Shown piece after piece: positions 52,470 to 60,984 of a DNA stretch of 64,000 nt. Numbering within the stretch: position 1 is the stretch's first letter; each line of letters begins with the position of its first letter. Below the pieces are notes generated by a model that had not been told where the DNA came from, did not search any database, and worked only from the letters and a program-made list of their open reading frames with translations. The position numbers were made by a program, and so were the translations under genes. Origin of the DNA: Anaerolineales bacterium (GTDB lineage Bacteria; Chloroflexota; Anaerolineae; 4572-78; NAK82); the NCBI GenBank assembly GCA_020343875.1, contig CP070811.1, positions 4,946,310 to 5,010,309 on the forward strand. The letters run 5' to 3'.

Positions 52470-53318
52470 ATGAATAGACGCAAAGCGGAAGAGGCTCTCT
52501 TCAAAACGTTGATGGTAGGCGCCACTATGTTTGTGCTGGGCAGCCTGGTTCTGATCCTGGGGACAGTGATCTGGCGAGGGCTGCCGGCCCTGAACCTGGC
52601 CATGCTAACCCAGACTCCCAAAGGGGGATACTATCTGGGTAAGGAGGGCGGCATCCTCAACGCTATCGTGGGCTCTCTCTACCTGGCTGGCGGTGCGACA
52701 GGCCTGGCCCTGGCTATGAGCTTGCCCATCGCCCTGTACCTGCAAATCTACGCAGCCCGGTCTCGCGCTGCCGAGCTGGCCCGGCTGGCCTTGGACGTGC
52801 TATGGGGTGTGCCCAGCATCGTCTACGGAGCATTTGGCTTCATCATCATGCTATGGCTGGGGATACGGGCTTCGCTGATGGGGGGCATTATCGCCCTGGC
52901 CCTGCTGGAGCTGCCCATCATGACCAGGGGCATGGAAGAAGCCATCGCGATGGTCCCCTTCGCCCTTAAGGAAGCTTCCTATGCTCTGGGAGCCACCCGG
53001 CTAGAGACGGCCCTGAAGGTGGTGGTGCGCCAGGCAATGCCAGGACTGCTGACGGCCGTCCTATTGGCCTTCGGGCGGGGTATCGGTGACGCGGCTTCGG
53101 TCCTCTTCACGGCTGGTTACACCGACCGCCTGCCCGATTCACTCTTCAGTCCCGCTGCCTCGCTGCCCTTAGCTGTTTTCTTCCAGCTGGGCACCCCCTT
53201 CCCGGCTGTACAGGAGCGAGCCTATGCCGCGGCACTGGTGCTGACCGTCATCGTGCTGGCCCTCAGCCTCATCTCGCGACGGCTGGCCGGCCGTTTAACT
53301 GAACATGTGATCCGTTAG
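52470..53318 (+). CDS. pstA: Phosphate ABC transporter permease
   Basis: This 282-residue permease has about six membrane helices. GVPSIVYGAFGFIIMLWLG and the EAA-type loop MVPFALKEASYALGATRLET match PstA. It ends SRRLAGRLTEHVIR. It pairs with PstC in the membrane. Its start is 11 nt after the pstC stop. The 66-nt gap to pstB contains the tandem sequence AGGTACTAGA-AGGTACTAGG directly before the pstB ribosome site. Confidence 0.92.
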   Translation: MNRRKAEEALFKTLMVGATMFVLGSLVLILGTVIWRGLPALNLAMLTQTPKGGYYLGKEGGILNAIVGSLYLAGGATGLALAMSLPIALYLQIYAARSRAAELARLALDVLWGVPSIVYGAFGFIIMLWLGIRASLMGGIIALALLELPIMTRGMEEAIAMVPFALKEASYALGATRLETALKVVVRQAMPGLLTAVLLAFGRGIGDAASVLFTAGYTDRLPDSLFSPAASLPLAVFFQLGTPFPAVQERAYAAALVLTVIVLALSLISRRLAGRLTEHVIR

Positions 53319-53384
53319 CCCATCTACTGAGCGTTCCCTGTCGGGAATAGGTAAGGTACTAGAAGGTACTAGGAGGTGAGAACC

Positions 53385-54143
53385 GTGTTGGAGACCCACA
53401 TCCGGATACAAGACCTGAACGTCTGGTACGGCTCCCATCAGGCCCTGAAGGGCATCACGGCCGACATCCCGGCACGCGGCATCACAGCCATCATTGGACC
53501 CTCAGGTTGCGGCAAATCAACTCTGTTGAAGAGCCTGAACCGACTGCTGGAGGAAATGGATGAAGTAAGAATGACAGGGCAGATCTTGTTAAACGGCGAG
53601 GATATCTACCGACCTGATGTGGATGTAACCGAAGTACGTACCCGGATAGGGTTGCTGGCCCCCAAACCTTTTCCCCTGCCCATGTCCATCTACGAAAACG
53701 TGGCGTATGGCCCTCGCATTCACAACCGGAGAAACGGGGGGCACATGGCCCCCCTGGTGGAACGCCACCTGCTGGAAGCTGGCTTGTGGGAAGAGGTACG
53801 AGACCGCTTGCAGGCGCCAGCCTCGCGACTTTCTACCGGCCAGAAGCAACGCCTCTGTCTGGCCCGCGCCCTGGCCGTGGAGCCGGAGGTGCTACTGTGC
53901 GACGAGCCTACCTCAGCCCTGGATCCCATTTCGGCACAACGCATAGAGGCACAGCTCCGCGACCTCAAAGCCAGGATGACCATCGTCGTAGTTACTCACT
54001 TGTTGCGCCAAGCGCATCGTCTGGCTGACCATGTAATCTTCCTGTGGCTGGGAGAGCTGGTGGAATCCGGCCCGGCCGCCCAGGTGTTCAACGCCCCCAG
54101 CGATGAGCGCACCCGCGCTTACCTGGCCGGCGACATCGGTTAG
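53385..54143 (+). CDS. pstB: Phosphate ABC transporter ATP-binding protein
   Basis: I use the GTG at 53385, eight nt after AGGAGG (53371-53376), because the GTG at 53376 overlaps that site. The 252-residue ATPase has [17 protein letters not shown], Walker [18 protein letters not shown], signature [15 protein letters not shown], Walker [16 protein letters not shown] and [12 protein letters not shown]. The signature reads LSTGQ where most PstB proteins have LSGGQ. The length and the LNRL segment are typical of PstB. No phoU gene follows; regulation may pass through the kinase pair or the riboswitch instead. Confidence 0.92.
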   Translation: MLETHIRIQDLNVWYGSHQALKGITADIPARGITAIIGPSGCGKSTLLKSLNRLLEEMDEVRMTGQILLNGEDIYRPDVDVTEVRTRIGLLAPKPFPLPMSIYENVAYGPRIHNRRNGGHMAPLVERHLLEAGLWEEVRDRLQAPASRLSTGQKQRLCLARALAVEPEVLLCDEPTSALDPISAQRIEAQLRDLKARMTIVVVTHLLRQAHRLADHVIFLWLGELVESGPAAQVFNAPSDERTRAYLAGDIG

Positions 54144-54298
54144 AGCTAACAAGGTCGATCTGCCTTTCAGTCTATGGACTTGTCCCATGGCAGCCTTGCA
54201 TATTCATCGGCAACATAGACACAAACTGCCCTGAAAAGTGCGCAGCTACTCCTGGGCAAGCACCAACTTGGAGAGGCATTTGAATAGGAGAAAGAGAC

Positions 54299-55231
54299 AT
54301 GGCTATCGAAGTCTATATCGACGCTTTTCCGCCGGCAGAGATGGCTCACCGGATGGAGGAAGTAGGTGTCCAGAAGACACAACTCGACACCATGGCAATG
54401 TTCACCCTGGCCATACTGGCAGGCGCCTTTATTGGGACAGGGGCGATCTTTGCCACAGTTGTGTCAACCGGCTTGACAGACGTCGGAATGGGTTACGGGC
54501 TGGTCAAGCTCTTAACAGGCATGGCCTTTTGCCTGGGCCTGGTAGCCGTCGTGGTGGCCGGCGCCGAGCTATTTACCGGTAACAACCTGATCATTATGGC
54601 CTTCGCCAGCGGCAAGGTAAGCTTTGCCGCCTTACTGCGTAACTGGGGGCTGGTCTACGTGGGCAACTTCGCGGGCTCGATGCTGACAGCCCTGATCATG
54701 ATCCTCACCCGGCAGTATATGTCCGCGGGAGGCGCAGTGGGAGCCAACGCCCTGGCGATCGCCAACGGCAAATGCAGCCTGGATTTCGTACAGGCTATCG
54801 CCCTGGGCATCATGTGCAATGCCCTGGTATGTTTGGCCGTGTGGCTTTGCTTCTCGGCCAGATCCACCACGGACAAGATACTGGCGATTATGCTGCCTAT
54901 CTCCGCATTTGTGGCATCCGGGTTCGAGCACAGTGTGGCCAACATGTACTTTATCCCCGTCGGCTTATTGATCAAGAGCACTGCCGGCAGCGGCTTCTGG
55001 GAAGCCATTGGCAAAACGGCCGCTGACTTTGGCTATCTGACGTGGGGTGCATTCTTTGTCAAAAACCTGCTGCCGGTAACGATTGGTAACATCCTGGGCG
55101 GCATCGGATGCGTGGGGATGGTTTACTGGTTCATCTACTTGCGCCCGCGGAAGATAGCTGAGCCAGATAGCCTGCCCAGCGTGAGAGCGGCCGAAGGTAG
55201 CCCCGGCCTGGCTGGAACATCACTCAAATAG
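54299..55231 (+). CDS. Formate/nitrite transporter family channel
   Basis: This 310-residue protein has six membrane helices and the FNT signatures GAELFTGNNLIIMA, WGLVYVGNFAGSML, and FEHSVANMYFIPVGLL with the central His. The family includes FocA (formate), NirC (nitrite) and HSC (hydrosulfide) pentameric channels. AGGAG precedes the ATG. It lies between pstB and the sulfate-binding-like gene, which suggests an anion-transport cluster. The substrate cannot be set from sequence alone; formate or hydrosulfide would both fit an anaerobe. Confidence 0.88.
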   Translation: MAIEVYIDAFPPAEMAHRMEEVGVQKTQLDTMAMFTLAILAGAFIGTGAIFATVVSTGLTDVGMGYGLVKLLTGMAFCLGLVAVVVAGAELFTGNNLIIMAFASGKVSFAALLRNWGLVYVGNFAGSMLTALIMILTRQYMSAGGAVGANALAIANGKCSLDFVQAIALGIMCNALVCLAVWLCFSARSTTDKILAIMLPISAFVASGFEHSVANMYFIPVGLLIKSTAGSGFWEAIGKTAADFGYLTWGAFFVKNLLPVTIGNILGGIGCVGMVYWFIYLRPRKIAEPDSLPSVRAAEGSPGLAGTSLK

Positions 55232-55359
55232 CAGGACTTTCACGCAGTTGTATGCCATATTGATTATGTCGAGCTGCGCCAATGCGGTTGTGTGTGACTC
55301 CATGTGGGGCGCCATCTGCTGTCCTTGGTAGAAACCAAGCACGCCGTATGCGACGCAGT

Positions 55360-55402
55360 CCCGCGCAGGCGGGGCACGGCCCCGCGCACAGGCGGGGCAC
55401 GG
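55360..55402. repeat. Two consecutive GC-rich hairpin repeats
   Basis: Two near-identical units, 55360-55379 and 55381-55402, share CCCGCGCA and GGCGGGGCACGG; the second has two extra bases (CA). Each folds on itself: CCCGC with GCGGG in the first, GCCCCGC (55379-55385) with GCGGGGC (55392-55398) in the second. They lie in the 262-nt gap upstream of the sulfate-binding-like gene. No U-tract follows. Confidence 0.7.
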
Positions 55403-55493
55403 CGGCACGGAAACCGCAAAGACCGTGCTGGTATGGCTGGCGGGCTGGAGTATCTCGCCCCGTCGCCTCTCAAGCGAACTGGTGGTTCTTCAT

Positions 55494-56546
55494 ATGTCTG
55501 ACGACTCTCATAGAAAACGGAGTTGGCGCCGACTGGCGGGCTGGGGCTTGGGTGCCATACTACTGATCGTGGTAACCCTATATGGCGGACGGGCCGCCTT
55601 TTCGAACGCCCCCAGCCCGGTTAGGTTGGTGGTGTACGCTTTCAGCACGCAAGAAGAGGTGCTGACGCAAAGCATCTTTCCCGCATTCGAACGGGCATGG
55701 GAAGCCGAGACAGGGCGGGACTTGACCATTGAGGGTGTGTTTGGCCCCTCCGGGACGTTAGCCGGGCAGATCAACCTGGGCGCTCCAGCCGATGTGGCGC
55801 TGCTCAGCAATGAGCAACACGTGAACTGGCTAAAGATCGGACGGCGAGTGCGATGGGAAGCCAACCCGGTAGTGATCAGCACCACCCCTATGGTCATCGT
55901 CACCCGACCCGGCAACCCGGCCCATATCGCTGATTTCAGTGACCTGGCTCAACCCGATCTGCGATTGATCCACGCTGACCCCCACACTTCTGGCGCTGGC
56001 GACTGGGCCGTGCTGGCTGAATACGGCAGTGCCCTGCTGGAATCCGGAGATGGGGAAGTAGCCAAGACACAACTCAAGAGCATCTGGCGTAACGTACGGG
56101 TGCTGGGCCCCTCGGCCCGCGCCACATTAACCCTGTTTGAATTAGGTGCCGGTGACGCGCTGGTAACCTATGAGCAGGATGCTCGCCTGGCCTTGGCACG
56201 GGGCGTCCCGCTCGAAATCGTGATTCCGCCCCGCACGATCGTCGCCCATCACGTGGCCGTGATCGTGGATGCCAACGTGACCCCCCCCGAACGGCCCGTG
56301 GCCCAGGCTTTCATCAGCTTTCTGGTAAGCGACGCCGGGCAGAGTGCTTTCACCCGCTTTCATCTGCGACCGACAGGCTCCGATAGCGACACCTTCCCGT
56401 CACTGGCCCATCCCTTCAATGCAGAAGACCTGGGGGGTTGGCCGCAAGCCTACAGCGAGCTGGTGGAAGAGCTATGGCAGAAAGAAATCGAACCACGCCT
56501 CGACCTGGAATCGGCTGTCCAGTTGATGGGCACGCAAGGAGATTAG
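55494..56546 (+). CDS. Sulfate/thiosulfate-binding-like extracellular protein (orphan)
   Basis: The ATG at 55494 gives a 350-residue protein with an N-terminal membrane/signal helix (AGWGLGAILLIVVTLYGG). The body resembles Sbp/CysP periplasmic binding proteins: VFGPSGTLAGQINLGAPADVALLSN (landmark near 80-105), NPVVISTTPMVIVTRPGNP, LRLIHADPHTSGAGDWAVLAEYG and GDALVTYEQDARLAL. No CysT/CysW permease or CysA ATPase follows; the next gene is a Na/Pi-type transporter that starts one base after the stop. It may serve an ABC transporter encoded elsewhere, or bind another oxyanion. The start is not preceded by a good ribosome site; an upstream in-frame start at 55425 would remove the signal from the N-terminus. 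Confidence 0.8.
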   Translation: MSDDSHRKRSWRRLAGWGLGAILLIVVTLYGGRAAFSNAPSPVRLVVYAFSTQEEVLTQSIFPAFERAWEAETGRDLTIEGVFGPSGTLAGQINLGAPADVALLSNEQHVNWLKIGRRVRWEANPVVISTTPMVIVTRPGNPAHIADFSDLAQPDLRLIHADPHTSGAGDWAVLAEYGSALLESGDGEVAKTQLKSIWRNVRVLGPSARATLTLFELGAGDALVTYEQDARLALARGVPLEIVIPPRTIVAHHVAVIVDANVTPPERPVAQAFISFLVSDAGQSAFTRFHLRPTGSDSDTFPSLAHPFNAEDLGGWPQAYSELVEELWQKEIEPRLDLESAVQLMGTQGD

Positions 56547-56547
56547 G

Positions 56548-57699
56548 ATGCAAGACCCGGTCGGCCTGGAGCCAATAGCATACGTCTCAAACAAGTCTGA
56601 GATTCCCCTGCCAACACCTGGACCAATCAGTCTGGCGAAGGGCATGCGTATTGCGTGGGAAAAGGCTCATCTGGAGAAGATCGGGCTCTTCACCGCCAGC
56701 CTGTTCTTGTTCATCCTGGCCATCACGCTCATGAAAGAAGGAGCACGCAGCCTGGCACCACTGGTGCAAGTCACCTTTGACATCAGCAGCGCCAGCAACA
56801 GCCTCGGCTTCGGCTGGTTGTTTGCTTACGTCATAATGAGCGGGTCGCCAGTAGCGGCAGCGGCGCTAACCTTCTTCGATGCAGGCGTGGTTGACAGATT
56901 GGGCGCCTTTGCTATGATTACTGGCAGTCGATTAGGCGCCAGTTTCATCGTCCTCTTCATCGGCTTCGTCTATGTCCTGCGCGGCCGCGACCGGGCGACT
57001 AGCCTGGGCATGGGATTGCTTTCCCTGACGGTTACTGGTTCAACTTATTTAGCCGGCCTTATCATCGGAGCTTGTATACTGGAGGCAGGCGTTCTCGACC
57101 ATGTGCAACTCCATTCGGGCCTGCTGCTAAACTCGGTTATGGACCTGATCTTCGGCCCGGTGCTGAACGCTCTGGCCGGATTCCTGCCCAACTGGGCCCT
57201 CTTCCTGCTCGGACTGGGTACCGCCTTGCTAAGCTTCAATCTCTTCGATCGCTGCCTGCCCCAGATGACGATCAAGGAGAGCCAAGTGGGACGAATGTCG
57301 CGCCTGGTCTATCGCCCTTGGGTAATGTTCGGCCTCGGTGCAGCCATTACCCTCATCTCTATGTCGGTCAGCGTTTCTCTCAGCATTCTGGTGCCCCTGA
57401 GTGCGCGCGGTTTCATTCGGCGTGAGAATGTGATCCCTTACATTATGGGCGCCAACATCACCACCTTCATTGACACGCTGTTGGCTGCGGTATTGCTCAA
57501 CAACCCGCCCGCCTTCACCATCGTCTTTGTGGAGATGTTCAGCATCACCCTGGTCTCGATCACTGTCTTGAGCACGATTTATCGTCGCTACGAGCGGGCC
57601 ATACTTGGCTGGGTAACTTGGGTGACAGCCAGTAACCTTAATCTAGCCTTGTTCATGGCCACCATTTTTGTGGTGCCGATTATCCTCTTGTTGGTCTAG
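56548..57699 (+). CDS. Na+/Pi-cotransporter-family membrane protein
   Basis: This 383-residue protein has eight to ten membrane helices. The inverted-repeat motifs of the Na/Pi-II family are visible in modified form: LFAYVIMSGSPVAAAALTF with ITGSRLGASFIVLF in the first half, and SVSVSLSILVPLSARG with MGANITTFIDTLLAA in the second. The family imports phosphate with sodium or acts on related anions. It begins just after the sulfate-binding-like gene, with its ATG one base after the stop, so the two are translationally coupled. Placed near pst, it could be a low-affinity phosphate or oxyanion carrier. Confidence 0.75.
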   Translation: MQDPVGLEPIAYVSNKSEIPLPTPGPISLAKGMRIAWEKAHLEKIGLFTASLFLFILAITLMKEGARSLAPLVQVTFDISSASNSLGFGWLFAYVIMSGSPVAAAALTFFDAGVVDRLGAFAMITGSRLGASFIVLFIGFVYVLRGRDRATSLGMGLLSLTVTGSTYLAGLIIGACILEAGVLDHVQLHSGLLLNSVMDLIFGPVLNALAGFLPNWALFLLGLGTALLSFNLFDRCLPQMTIKESQVGRMSRLVYRPWVMFGLGAAITLISMSVSVSLSILVPLSARGFIRRENVIPYIMGANITTFIDTLLAAVLLNNPPAFTIVFVEMFSITLVSITVLSTIYRRYERAILGWVTWVTASNLNLALFMATIFVVPIILLLV

Positions 57700-57721
57700 C
57701 AATCTGGAAGGCAACCTCGTT

Positions 57722-58546
57722 ATGCGGATCTTGATGGCAACCGGCGGCTCACCACACTCTGAGGCAGTGCTTCGCTTCGGGGCTCACATCGCGGCGCGCT
57801 CCAACCAGACCCCGACCGTTATAACCGTGGTCAGGCACGAAATGGACCGTCCTCGGGCCGACGCGACCCTGGCCTATGCCGCTCGCCTCCTGGAACCCAG
57901 CCTGCCCAATGTGCAGACCAAGGTGCGGATCGGCCATCCGGCCGAGGAGATTATCCGCGAAGCAGAAGAGGGAAACTACGGTCTGGTGATCGTGGGCGAA
58001 AGGCAACGTCGCAAGCTAGTGACACGCTTTCCACTCGGCTCGACCGCCGAGCGAGTCGTAGAGCATGCCCCATGCCCCGTCATCATTGCCAAGGGCAAGA
58101 TCGGCCCGATGTGTCGCATCCTGCTGTGCGACAGTGGGGTCGAAAGTCCCCCTTTGCTCAGCCGTTTCAGCGCCCAAGTGATGGCCCTGATTAAGGGTGG
58201 AGAGGAGGTCACCCTTCTGCACGTCATGTCGCAGATAGGTGCCGGGCCGGCTGTGCAAGGGCAGCAGCTGTCCGCCGACGCTGAAGAGCTGATCGAAAAC
58301 CATACACCCGAGGGCGAACTGCTGGAAAGAGACATTCAGCTCCTGAAACAATTGAACGTATCTCCCCACCCTAAGGTCCGCCACGGCTTGGTGGTGGACG
58401 AAATTGTGGATGAGGCCCACCAGGGCAACTACGACCTGGTGGTGATTGGCGCTCATCGGGGCGAAGGCTGGCGGCGTATTTTGCTGGACGACCTGGCTCA
58501 TCAGATCATCGTCCACCTGGACCGGCCGGTCCTCGTCGTGCGCTGA
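57722..58546 (+). CDS. Tandem-domain universal stress protein
   Basis: This 274-residue protein has two UspA domains. The first starts MRILMATGGSPHSEAVLRF and has VIVGERQRRKLVTRFPLGST with EHAPCPVIIAKG. The second has EGNYDLVVIGAHRGEGWRRI and DRPVLVVR. The first domain keeps the G-2x-G-9x-G-S/T ATP-binding pattern in altered form. UspA proteins are cytoplasmic and help survival under starvation. It follows the Na/Pi-type gene after 22 nt, and another Usp-like gene stands at 49031, so the anion-transport island is flanked by stress proteins on both sides. Confidence 0.88.
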   Translation: MRILMATGGSPHSEAVLRFGAHIAARSNQTPTVITVVRHEMDRPRADATLAYAARLLEPSLPNVQTKVRIGHPAEEIIREAEEGNYGLVIVGERQRRKLVTRFPLGSTAERVVEHAPCPVIIAKGKIGPMCRILLCDSGVESPPLLSRFSAQVMALIKGGEEVTLLHVMSQIGAGPAVQGQQLSADAEELIENHTPEGELLERDIQLLKQLNVSPHPKVRHGLVVDEIVDEAHQGNYDLVVIGAHRGEGWRRILLDDLAHQIIVHLDRPVLVVR

Positions 58547-58897
58547 GCGCCCCACATCCCCCTGCTTCCTGCTGCCCTTTCTCCAAAAGGCAATCCGCCC
58601 ATCCGCTCGAGGGTGCGTCCCCCAAACTGGGGAAGCACAGGGGGAGCGGGGGGACTCAACACCCCGTGTACCCCCCTGGTTTGTCCCGATTTCCCAATAA
58701 TCTGGGACGCCCCGTTCGCTTGACCTGTTGCACAATAACGAGAACAGGTATAAGATGATAATCTAACCCCAACCTAATCCCGTTGCTCTCCCCAATGACA
58801 CTACCGTATGAATGGTGTGTAGGAGGCCAAATATCACCCCCAAAGCCCTGCGCCTCCTCACGGATCGTGTGTCGCCTCATTCTTCAGGAGGCCCAAC
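58547..58897. other. 351-nt intergenic region with G-rich hairpin and candidate promoter
   Basis: After the Usp gene come CCCC-AAACT-GGGG near 58621, a larger G/C hairpin (AGGGGG 58639-58644 with CCCCCT 58672-58677, inner CGGGG with CCCCG) and GTCCC (58683-58687) with GGGAC (58704-58708). None has a U-tract. A candidate promoter, TTGCAC (58728-58733), 17 nt, TAAGAT (58751-58756), reads toward the gene at 58898. The rest shows no gene. Confidence 0.55.
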
Positions 58898-59974
58898 ATG
58901 ATACGCAAGGATCTGGATTACCTGGTAATCGCTGCTATGCTGGTGAGTGGCCTCTACTTGGCCATCACCGGCTTGCTCATGGGCTTGTTCGCCTCCCGCC
59001 AGTTCTTTCTACATAGCTATGCAGGTTACGCCAGCGCCGCACTGACCGGGCTGCATCTGGCTCTCAACTGGAGACGGATTATGGCCTATCTACGAAACAG
59101 ATTGGGAAATCGGCCAGGTGGCGAGTTGCCCACGCGGAAACAGCCCTCGCCCACGCTTACTGGGCGGCGCGCACTTCTCACGTCCACCGGGGCAGCCATA
59201 GGAGGCTTCATTTTGGGCCGAGTGATTCCTACCCGGTGGTCAGCGGGCTCCCCGAGGGGCGATATGGGAACACTCTACCACCAGTGGAGTAAGCCTGGCT
59301 ACCCCATGCCCCTGGACGCGATTCTCGACTGGGGCGCTTCCCCACAGACCTACAAGATCTACCCAGAAGCAGAACAGATTGCCCTCCCTGATCCGCACGA
59401 TTACCAGGGACTCAGTCTGGAAGAAGCCATTCAGAAGCGCCGCTCCATCCGAGACTACGCCCCCCAGCCGCTGTCGCTGGAGGAACTCTCGCGCTTGTTA
59501 TACGCTGCTCAGGGCATCACCGACCAGCGCCGCGCTTTCCGGGCCGCTCCCTCAGCCGGAGCGCTTTACCCCATCGAGACATATACGATAGTGCACGATG
59601 TGGTTGGTCTACAGCCAGGCCTTTACCACTATGCTGTAGCCGATCACGCTTTGGAACAATTGCAGATCAAGAATCTGCGCAAGGAGATTATGATTGCTGG
59701 GATTGCCCAGGAGATGCTGGGACAAGCCCAGGCCTGTTTCGTCCTGTCGGCTGTCTTCCAGCGTACACGCTGGAAGTACAGAGAGCGGGCATATCGCTAT
59801 GTGCTGCTGGAGGCTGGGCACATCGGGCAAAACCTGTACCTGGCCGCTACTTCAATGGGCATGGGAGCCTGTGCTGCTGGTGCTTTCCTGGACGATGAAC
59901 TTAATAAGCTGCTGGGCTTGGACGGTGAGGACGAAGCAGCTCTCTATATGCTCAGCGTGGGAAAAAGAAAATGA
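58898..59974 (+). CDS. Membrane-anchored SagB-like nitroreductase
   Basis: This 358-residue protein fuses two parts. The first about 65 residues hold two membrane helices (LDYLVIAAMLVSGLYLAITG and FLHSYAGYASAALTGLHLALNW) with His residues spaced like those of small DUF4405-type cytochrome b domains. A third hydrophobic segment, LLTSTGAAIGGFILGRVIP, follows at about 90-110. The C-terminal 200 residues are a nitroreductase/SagB-type FMN domain: RRSIRDYAPQPLSLEELSRLLYAAQG, APSAGALYPIETY, GLYHYAVADHALEQL and EAGHIGQNLYLAATSMGMG. The flavin domain oxidises or reduces substrates; the fusion suggests electron exchange with the membrane. AGGAGG precedes the ATG. Confidence 0.82.
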   Translation: MIRKDLDYLVIAAMLVSGLYLAITGLLMGLFASRQFFLHSYAGYASAALTGLHLALNWRRIMAYLRNRLGNRPGGELPTRKQPSPTLTGRRALLTSTGAAIGGFILGRVIPTRWSAGSPRGDMGTLYHQWSKPGYPMPLDAILDWGASPQTYKIYPEAEQIALPDPHDYQGLSLEEAIQKRRSIRDYAPQPLSLEELSRLLYAAQGITDQRRAFRAAPSAGALYPIETYTIVHDVVGLQPGLYHYAVADHALEQLQIKNLRKEIMIAGIAQEMLGQAQACFVLSAVFQRTRWKYRERAYRYVLLEAGHIGQNLYLAATSMGMGACAAGAFLDDELNKLLGLDGEDEAALYMLSVGKRK

Positions 59975-60035
59975 GCGCCAGCCGCCAACGGACAATTAGC
60001 TATCCTGCCTGGGCAGGCTTGCCGTCTTTAAGCAA

Positions 60036-60049
60036 ATCACTTCGGTGAT
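60036..60049 (-). terminator. Possible terminator hairpin between convergent genes
   Basis: ATCAC-TTCG-GTGAT (60036-60049) is a 5-bp stem closed by a tetraloop. Read on the minus strand it is followed by TTTGCTT, so it could end the nagA-nagB transcript. The T-tract is weak. Confidence 0.4.
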
Positions 60050-60103
60050 CAGCAGCCAGCGGTCATGAACGCAAGCTATTATGTAAACTTGCGAACGCAA
60101 CAT

Positions 60104-60892
60104 TCAGCCAGGAATGGGGTAAACTGTCTGCGCCGAATCTGTATCCAAGAAAAGGTGCGCATGGGCTGTTTTGCGTAGGATCGAAGCAGGACAGTCTGTG
60201 CTGATTGGGCCTTCCAAAGCCTTCCAGACGGCGTCGGCCTTGCGCCCTTCCGGGACGATAGCCAGCACCCGCCTGGCGGCTAGCAGCGCGGGAATGGTCA
60301 ATGTAACGGCGTGGGTTGGGACCTCATGAATGCTGCCGAAGTGGCCTTCGCCCACCTGCTGCCGTCTAGAGGCCTCATCCAACTTGACCACCTTGACCCA
60401 GGCAGGATCATTAAAATCAGCGAAGGGCGGATCATTGAAAGCCAGGTGACCATTTTCTCCAATCCCCAGAGCGCACAGGTCGGCTGGGTGCGCCCGCAGG
60501 GAGTCTTCGTACCCCTGGCAGGCCGCGTCCTGGTCTTCAGCCGGGGCCGGGACAGGATAGAATGCCTTGGGCTTGACGTGATCAACTAGATGGCGATGCA
60601 AGAAGCCAGGAAAGCTGGCGGGATGCGCGGGGTCCATGCCCACGTACTGATCCATGTGGAAAACGCTGACCTTGGACCAGTCAACCTCCTGCTCTTCCCG
60701 CAGCGCAGCCAAAAAGGTAAGCTGAGAATTGCCGGTAGCAAGGATGATGTTGGCGTGGCCCCTGGCTCCGATGGCGCGCTGTATGATCTCAGATGCCTCG
60801 GCGGCCGCTGCCTGGCCCATTTCCTGGTTGGTCTGATAGATGCTGACCGCTAAATCGTCAACCTTCGTTTCATGCAAGGGCTGCGGGTTCAT
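60104..60892 (-). CDS. nagB: Glucosamine-6-phosphate deaminase
   Basis: This 262-residue enzyme converts glucosamine-6-phosphate to fructose-6-phosphate and ammonia. Seen are the phosphate-binding ILATGNSQLTFLAAL, VFHMDQYVGMDPAHPASFPGFL with the catalytic Asp, and GIGENGHLAFNDPP with the family signature containing the catalytic His. GAGGAGG lies before the ATG on the minus strand. It follows nagA by 92 nt in the same operon. The C-terminal end keeps STDCPASILRKTAHAHLFLD, typical of the family. It allows amino sugars from cell walls or chitin to enter glycolysis. Confidence 0.93.
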   Translation of the reverse strand: MNPQPLHETKVDDLAVSIYQTNQEMGQAAAAEASEIIQRAIGARGHANIILATGNSQLTFLAALREEQEVDWSKVSVFHMDQYVGMDPAHPASFPGFLHRHLVDHVKPKAFYPVPAPAEDQDAACQGYEDSLRAHPADLCALGIGENGHLAFNDPPFADFNDPAWVKVVKLDEASRRQQVGEGHFGSIHEVPTHAVTLTIPALLAARRVLAIVPEGRKADAVWKALEGPISTDCPASILRKTAHAHLFLDTDSAQTVYPIPG

Positions 60893-60984
60893 TGAAAATC
60901 CTCCTCAAGATTATCCTTCAAATCGACGGGTGATTGTGGTCATCAAGCCGGCCGGCACACCCTTCCAACCAAACCTGGCGGACA

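Noticed and set aside
55232-55493. Known riboswitch upstream of the sulfate-binding-like gene
   Set aside because: The region has GC-rich hairpins but no conserved blocks of SAM, molybdenum cofactor or other classes that I can recognise.
58639-58677. Intrinsic terminator after the tandem Usp gene
   Set aside because: The G/C hairpin is strong but no T-tract follows, so I describe it only as structure.
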